Assembly (NCBI RefSeq): GCF_900172225.1 | Contig: NZ_FWFO01000001.1 | Location: 2,728,001 to 2,792,000, forward strand | Reading direction: 5' to 3' | Origin: Falsiruegeria litorea R37 | GTDB lineage: Bacteria > Pseudomonadota > Alphaproteobacteria > Rhodobacterales > Rhodobacteraceae | DNA: 64,000 nt | Part shown: positions 59,723 to 64,000 of the stretch, one piece after another | Layout of the letters: every line of letters begins with the position of its first letter | Position numbering within the stretch: the first letter of the stretch is position 1 | Notes under the pieces: model-generated | Told to the model about the DNA's origin: nothing | The model's input: only the letters and a program-made list of their open reading frames with translations | The model's database searches: none | Position numbers and translations under genes: made by a program

Positions 59723-60709
59723 ATGAAATCCGCAAAAAACATACTGCACCCCGAGCACCGCGCCCTGAAAACGGCCGTTTTGGTGCTGGACGACTGCAAC
59801 ACGCTCAGCTTTGCAGCAGCCGTGGATCCAATGCGCGCGGCCAATCGGCTGGCCGACCGTCCGGCGTTTGACTGGGACTATGTCACCGCCACGGATGCGC
59901 CCGCCCACCTGACCAGCGGGCTTGCCGTGCCCGGCATTCCGCTGGCGCGCCTTGAAGGCTGCGATCTGTTGATCGTCATCGCCGGTTTCCAATTGGCGCG
60001 CCACGCCACCCCCAGCCTGCTGGCTGGCCTGCGCCGCATCGCGGCCAGCGGCGCCACGATTGCGGGCATCGACGGAGGACCCTGGTTGATGGCCGAGGCA
60101 GGCTTGCTCGATGGCCACACGGCCACGACCCATTGGGAAGACCTGGGCAACTTCGCCAACCGCTTCCCCGAGATCGAGGTGCTGCGCGACCGCTTCACCC
60201 TGTCCGAAAATCGCCTGACGTCTGGCGGGGCCATGCCTGCCATCGAAATGATGTTGCAGATCATCGCCGCGCGCCATGGGTCCGGCTTCGCCTCGCGCGT
60301 CTCGGGCCTCTTCCTCTACGACGGTGCCCCCGCACCGACAAAACCGCAAAGCCGCACCGGGCTGCCGCACCGCCACAATGCGCTGACCGCAAAGGCCAAC
60401 GCGCTGATGGAGGCTGCGCTGGACGAGCCGATGCCCCTGACCGACATCGCAACGACCCTGGGCACCAGCCCGCGCACGCTGCAGCAGCAATTCCGCCTGC
60501 GCTTGAACACCACGCCACAGGATCACTACCTGCACCTGCGTCTGGCCGAGGCGCGCCGCCTGGTGACGGACACGGAAATGTCTCTGATGGATGTGGCCGT
60601 GGCCACCGGCTTCACCTCACAATCCAGCTTTGCCCGCGCCTTTCGCACAGCCCACGGCCAAACCGCCCGCGATCTCAGACAGGACCACGGGCAACCCACA
60701 CACCACTAA
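59723..60709 (+). CDS. GlxA/CdhR-type transcriptional regulator of the carnitine module
   Basis: A 328-aa regulator with an N-terminal PfpI-like domain (AVLVLDDCNTLSFAAAVDPMRAAN; elbow region AGIDGGPWLMAEAGLL without the cysteine) and a C-terminal AraC HTH (LTDIATTLGTSPRTLQQQFR, LMDVAVATGFTSQSSFARAF). It is divergent from BKACE across a 134-nt gap, the standard position for CdhR, so carnitine-dependent activation is likely. I use the ATG at 59723 rather than the adjacent TTG at 59720. Confidence 0.9.
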   Translation: MKSAKNILHPEHRALKTAVLVLDDCNTLSFAAAVDPMRAANRLADRPAFDWDYVTATDAPAHLTSGLAVPGIPLARLEGCDLLIVIAGFQLARHATPSLLAGLRRIAASGATIAGIDGGPWLMAEAGLLDGHTATTHWEDLGNFANRFPEIEVLRDRFTLSENRLTSGGAMPAIEMMLQIIAARHGSGFASRVSGLFLYDGAPAPTKPQSRTGLPHRHNALTAKANALMEAALDEPMPLTDIATTLGTSPRTLQQQFRLRLNTTPQDHYLHLRLAEARRLVTDTEMSLMDVAVATGFTSQSSFARAFRTAHGQTARDLRQDHGQPTHH

Positions 60710-60749
60710 TCTTCACCTTTTAGAAAATACTCCGGGGGGAGCCGCAGGC

Positions 60750-60766
60750 GGGGGGCAGCGCCCCCC
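60750..60766. terminator. G/C hairpin between convergent regulator and aldo/keto reductase genes
   Basis: GGGGGGC-AGC-GCCCCCC forms a 7-bp stem with a 3-nt loop, flanked by further GGGGGA/TCCCC pairing. It sits in the 69-nt gap between two converging genes, after an AT-rich TTTTAGAAAATA. A bidirectional terminator is the simplest reading. Confidence 0.65.
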
Positions 60767-60778
60767 TCCCCGTTCCCC

Positions 60779-61825
60779 TCAATAGGGCATCGGATGCGCC
60801 CGATGCGCCTCGTTGATCTCTGTCAGAACCTCGTCCGACAGCACCACATCCACCGCGCCCAGAACGTGTTCCAGCTGGTCCATCCGCGTTGCGCCAAAGA
60901 TGGCCGAGGCCATGAAGGGCCGCGTCCGGCACCAGGCCAGCGCCATGTGCACCGGGTCCAGCCCGTGCTTGGCGGCAATCTCCAGATAGACATCCACAGC
61001 GTCATAAACCCGATCCGAATGACGCCCGCCCAGGCCCGGCACGATGGATTTGCGCGACCCTTCGGGCACCGCGCCACCCTGATATTTTCCCGTCAGCAAC
61101 CCGGTCCCAAGCGGCGAAAAGGCCATCAGCCCCACATCCTCGTTCACGCTCAATTCGGCCAGATCGGTGTCATACATCCGGCAAAGCAGCGAATATTCAT
61201 TCTGGATCGAGGCCACCCGCGGGCCATGCCCCGCCTCGGCCAGCCGCAGCCACTGCGCCGTGCCCCAGGCGCTTTCGTTCGACAAGCCAAAGGCGCGGAT
61301 GTTGCCCTTATCTACCTGCGCCTGCAGCGCCTCCAGGCACTCGACCATATTCTTCAGCACTTCGCCCGGGTTCTGCCCCGACGGATCATAGGTCCAATTC
61401 TGCCGAAACATGTAACTGCCGCGATTGGGCCAGTGGAACTGGTAGAGGTCGATGTAATCCGTCTGCAGCCGCTTGAGGGAGCCCTCGATGGCCCCCGGAA
61501 TGGTCGCCGCCGAGATTGGCGCACCGTCGCGGGCATGGGTAAATCCGGACCCTGAGTGTTTGGTGGCCAGGATGTAGTCGCCCCGCTGCCCCGCATGGGC
61601 TGCATTCCAATTGCCAATGATCGTTTCGGTCAAACCCACAGTCTCGGCCGAGATCGGGTTCACCGGATACATCTCGGCCGCGTCGACAAAATTGATGCCC
61701 GAGGCCAGCGCCAGATCCATCTGCGCGTGTGCCTCAGCCTCGCCGGTCTGAGTGCCAAAGGTCATCGTGCCCAGACACAGTTCGGACACCTGCAGGCCGG
61801 TGCGGCCCAACGGGTTCATCTTCAT
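60779..61825 (-). CDS. Aldo/keto reductase, Tas-like
   Basis: A 348-aa NADPH-dependent oxidoreductase of the AKR superfamily. The catalytic tetrad is visible: Asp and Tyr in NFVDAAEMYP, Lys in YILATKHSG and His in LYQFHWPN. The cofactor segment (AFSPLGTGLLTGKY, ASAIFGATRMDQLEHVL) and C-terminus fit the Tas/YghZ subgroup. AAAGGA precedes ATG 61825. It is a single gene; substrate unknown. Confidence 0.92.
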   Translation of the reverse strand: MKMNPLGRTGLQVSELCLGTMTFGTQTGEAEAHAQMDLALASGINFVDAAEMYPVNPISAETVGLTETIIGNWNAAHAGQRGDYILATKHSGSGFTHARDGAPISAATIPGAIEGSLKRLQTDYIDLYQFHWPNRGSYMFRQNWTYDPSGQNPGEVLKNMVECLEALQAQVDKGNIRAFGLSNESAWGTAQWLRLAEAGHGPRVASIQNEYSLLCRMYDTDLAELSVNEDVGLMAFSPLGTGLLTGKYQGGAVPEGSRKSIVPGLGGRHSDRVYDAVDVYLEIAAKHGLDPVHMALAWCRTRPFMASAIFGATRMDQLEHVLGAVDVVLSDEVLTEINEAHRAHPMPY

Positions 61826-61942
61826 GGGAAATCCTTTTCTCTGCTTGGTGCCAGACCCTAGCGGGCACACGGGCAGAGGCAACCCCTTGCCGCCCGACGC
61901 AGTTTCAGACAGCCTGCGCACACACAATGGGGAGACAGAGCC

Positions 61943-62341
61943 ATGCCGCAGACCATCACCAAAGGGATCAAGACGCTTCTGGCCGAGGCGAACGCAAAGG
62001 TCAAAACCATGCCCGTGGCCGAAGCCAAGACGCTCTATGACAATGACGCCTACGTCTTCATCGACCTGCGCGACATCCGCGAGCTGCAACGCGCAGGCAT
62101 GATCCCCGGCGCGTTTTCCTGCCCGAGGGGCATGCTCGAGTTCTGGATCGACCCCGACAGCCCCTACCACAAGGATGTGTTCAACCAGGACAAGACCTAC
62201 GTCTTCTACTGCGCCAGCGCCTGGCGCTCGGCGCTCAGCGCCAAGGTCGCCCAAGAGATGGGCCTCTCCCCCGTGCTGCACCTTGAGGGCGGGTTCACCG
62301 AATGGCTGAAACAGGACGGGCCGGTGCAAGAGCGTTCATAA
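61943..62341 (+). CDS. Rhodanese-domain protein
   Basis: A 132-aa single-domain sulfurtransferase-like protein: VAEAKTLYDNDAYVFIDLRD, IPGAFSCPRGMLEFW, active-site loop FYCASAWRSAL with the catalytic Cys, and the closing GGFTEWL. It could carry a persulfide or act in thiosulfate/cyanide handling. Divergent from the aldo/keto reductase with a 117-nt shared upstream region. Confidence 0.92.
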   Translation: MPQTITKGIKTLLAEANAKVKTMPVAEAKTLYDNDAYVFIDLRDIRELQRAGMIPGAFSCPRGMLEFWIDPDSPYHKDVFNQDKTYVFYCASAWRSALSAKVAQEMGLSPVLHLEGGFTEWLKQDGPVQERS

Positions 62342-62437
62342 CACCAAGACCGGCACTTCATTATCTGCGATTTGGGGTAAGTCATGACCCCAACCGATCG
62401 AGCCAATCAGATTGAGGCAACGCCCAGGAGAGATCAC

Positions 62438-63163
62438 ATGAGAGCGGCTAGGAAAACATCCTCATGGTTTTGTGCCGTTCTGTTCGGCTTTCTCGTCACT
62501 GAGAGTGCTGCGCAGGAGGACATCCGAATACCTGTTTGTAAAGATGGTCAGCTGTACAGCCTGCCGCAATATGGGCAATTGTATTCCAAGGGTCTTCATA
62601 TCAGGCTAGGTACAGGCGAGGATTCTGATAAGACGCCCTATATATGGAAGGTTGGTCAGCCGCCGCTTAATCTAAGAAAATTTACCTATAATAGCTTTGG
62701 AGGCTCTCGTAGTTCTCGTACACCGCCCGTGATGGAGCTCCTTCTCGGGCGTAAATCAATGTTTGCAGTATCTCAACTGTCTATAGCTAGTCGCTTAGAA
62801 GCCCTCGACTGGTATCTGCCTCCGGATGAGCGCGCAACTCAATCCACCATGACCAGACATAACTATGGGGCACGGACGGACTATGAAATTGATATAAGGT
62901 TTTTTGAACAAATCGTTTTCGTTACATGTCGCCAGGGTCTGCCCGTTTACAGCAGTGACCCTCAGTCCTACAATTGTGGATTACGTGGTCGTCTGCCCGA
63001 TGGCACTGCACTCTCCGTCTACTTTGATACAGGTAAAGATCTGGAAGGCCACTGGCCGCCCGTGAGCAAGCTCAATGAGCTTTGGCCTGCCGCGATAGAT
63101 GAGCTTGAACAAGCGATTCAAAATTTGCTGCCGCCCGGTAAGGAAGAAACAATTTGCAACTGA
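62438..63163 (+). CDS. Unrecognised exported protein, lower GC
   Basis: I do not recognise this 241-aa protein. GGAGAG precedes ATG 62438, followed by a signal peptide (WFCAVLFGFLVTESAAQE) whose cleavage would be after the AAQ region. The mature part starts IRIPVCKDGQLYSLPQYGQ and has three more cysteines, two in VTCRQGLPVY and NCGLRG, suggesting a disulphide. Base composition is visibly richer in A/T than in the neighbours and codon use is less biased, hinting at foreign origin. It stands alone; a transferred or fast-evolving orphan is the likely status. Confidence 0.65.
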   Translation: MRAARKTSSWFCAVLFGFLVTESAAQEDIRIPVCKDGQLYSLPQYGQLYSKGLHIRLGTGEDSDKTPYIWKVGQPPLNLRKFTYNSFGGSRSSRTPPVMELLLGRKSMFAVSQLSIASRLEALDWYLPPDERATQSTMTRHNYGARTDYEIDIRFFEQIVFVTCRQGLPVYSSDPQSYNCGLRGRLPDGTALSVYFDTGKDLEGHWPPVSKLNELWPAAIDELEQAIQNLLPPGKEETICN

Positions 63164-63345
63164 GTGACGACTGAAATGGTCATAGGATTTATTGACGAAC
63201 GACCACGCCAGAGTTGGCGCAACATGGTGTCCATTAGCATCAGAATTCCTTCCGCGGTCTGACTTATCAAGCTGCAAGGCCTGAAACACTTCTGAATGTG
63301 TTGAAGCACCGCTCGACGCAGTCCCCCTTCGATTGCCCCAATTGA
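63164..63345. other. Intergenic region upstream of imuA
   Basis: No gene is visible here. It carries the 3' flank of the preceding orphan gene and the promoter of imuA, ending in the LexA box. Confidence 0.5.
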
Positions 63346-63360
63346 GAACAAAAAGAGAAC
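63346..63360 (+). promoter_or_regulatory. LexA (SOS) box GAAC-N7-GAAC
   Basis: GAACAAAAAGAGAAC is a direct repeat of GAAC separated by 7 nt. It matches the known alphaproteobacterial LexA site GTTC-N7-GTTC read on the other strand. It lies 16 nt before the imuA ATG, where a bound repressor would block the promoter. SOS induction of this gene family is well established. Confidence 0.85.
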
Positions 63361-63376
63361 ATGATACCCTCCCCAC

Positions 63377-64000
63377 ATGTCGACTCACCTGCTCACACGC
63401 CACACCAAACACCGCAGCGGTCCCAGCCTCAGCCCGCACCCCGAGGTGCCGCTGCAACTGGCCCGCGTGCACGAGGCCTGTGGCCCCGCCCGGCGCAGCT
63501 TTGCCTTGTGGCTGGCCGGGCAGATGCAGGGGCCGGTGCTGTGGATCGCGCCCGCGTGGGAGGCGGACCGGTTGAACCCCGACGGGATGCTGGATTTTGC
63601 CGATCCCGCGCGGTTCCTCTTTGTGCACCCCCGCCGGACCGAGGACCTGCTGTGGAGCATGGAGGAGGCCTTGCGCGCCGGTGCTGTGCCGCTGGTGATT
63701 GGCGACCTTCCCGCTGCCCCCGCGCTGACGCCTGTGCGGCGAATGCATCTGGCTGCCGAGACGGGCGGCAGTTTGGGCAAGGCCCCGCTGGGGCTGCTGC
63801 TGACCCCCGGCGATGGCGGCGCGCAGGGGATTGAGAGCCGTTGGCACATGGCCCCCGTGCATGAGAGAACACAACGGCGATGGCAATTGGAGCGCCGCCG
63901 CGCCCGCGCCCTCCCCCCCACGGCTTGGGTTGCGACACAGGCCCGCCCTGGCGCGCAGCTGGAACTGGAGCGCAAAACGGGGACACCCGCGCTCACAGCC
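63377..64000 (+). CDS. imuA: ImuA (SOS mutagenesis accessory protein), 3' end beyond window
   Basis: The frame is open from ATG 63377 to the window edge (208 codons). The product resembles ImuA/SulA-like proteins of the imuA-imuB-dnaE2 cassette, a RecA-like fold without full catalytic motifs: [92 protein letters not shown]. With ImuB and DnaE2 it performs error-prone lesion bypass; those genes should follow outside the window. The LexA box just upstream supports the call. Confidence 0.87.
   Translation, partial: MSTHLLTRHTKHRSGPSLSPHPEVPLQLARVHEACGPARRSFALWLAGQMQGPVLWIAPAWEADRLNPDGMLDFADPARFLFVHPRRTEDLLWSMEEALRAGAVPLVIGDLPAAPALTPVRRMHLAAETGGSLGKAPLGLLLTPGDGGAQGIESRWHMAPVHERTQRRWQLERRRARALPPTAWVATQARPGAQLELERKTGTPALTA

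Overview
The window looks like a chromosomal segment of a marine alphaproteobacterium of the Rhodobacteraceae (Roseobacter group). The basis is the gene content and order, not a search: a SPOR lipoprotein, D,D-carboxypeptidase, tmk, holB, tatD and MBL hydrolase run; DUF3572, DUF983 and DUF2061 genes; carnitine/BKACE catabolism; and an imuA gene behind a GAAC-N7-GAAC LexA box. GC content is high throughout. I see no rRNA, CRISPR array, transposase, integrase or phage gene.

Left part (1-8.8 kb): the 3' end of recJ, two tandem identical tRNA-Glu genes, then an eroded stretch. This holds a CHAP lipoprotein, a GNAT acetyltransferase, the tail of an FAD oxidoreductase, and a cobalamin riboswitch followed by a Zur-box-like palindrome. 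After these comes a NikABCDE/peptide-type ABC operon in which the binding protein has a replaced 3' end, the ATPase lacks its first half and is frameshifted, and one permease has an internal deletion; only the last permease is whole.

From 8.9 to 16.2 kb a GlxA/CdhR-type regulator faces a tightly overlapping seven-gene catabolic operon: CntA-like Rieske oxygenase, choline-sulfatase-type sulfatase, SDR, BKACE, a 92-residue orphan, SDR and a carnitine-dehydrogenase-like enzyme. A second, conventional carnitine module (regulator, BKACE, carnitine dehydrogenase-thioesterase fusion, SDR) lies at 56.4-60.7 kb.

The 16.6-27.4 kb part is mostly housekeeping: tRNA-Ser(UGA), cell wall genes, tmk-holB-tatD-MBL, an AEC transporter, a HupE-like permease with a PpiC-type protein, a CbiX-like protein and a peptidoglycan-binding protein.

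The most striking region is 27.8-43.2 kb: ten minus-strand genes with overlaps or gaps under 20 nt. They encode three single-span membrane proteins (one carrying a trypsin-like protease), SrfB (actin/Hsp70-like ATPase fold), SrfC (P-loop protein), a fourth single-span protein with Sel1-like repeats, a periplasmic VWA protein, a LolC/MacB-type ABC exporter pair and a periplasmic formylglycine-generating-enzyme-fold protein. They look like one envelope-spanning machine of unknown function.

The remainder holds an H-NOX/diguanylate cyclase pair in which the H-NOX seems to have lost its heme ligand, a non-pyrrolysine MttB-family methyltransferase, a HAD phosphatase, a PleD-like cyclase with degenerate receiver, an ECF sigma operon with an EF-hand protein and a heavy-metal sensor, a Nudix hydrolase, an EamA transporter, a desaturase with DUF2061, an XRE regulator, an aldo/keto reductase, a rhodanese and, at the right edge, the start of imuA. 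Four intergenic regions share a dispersed GC-rich element with a covarying tetraloop hairpin.
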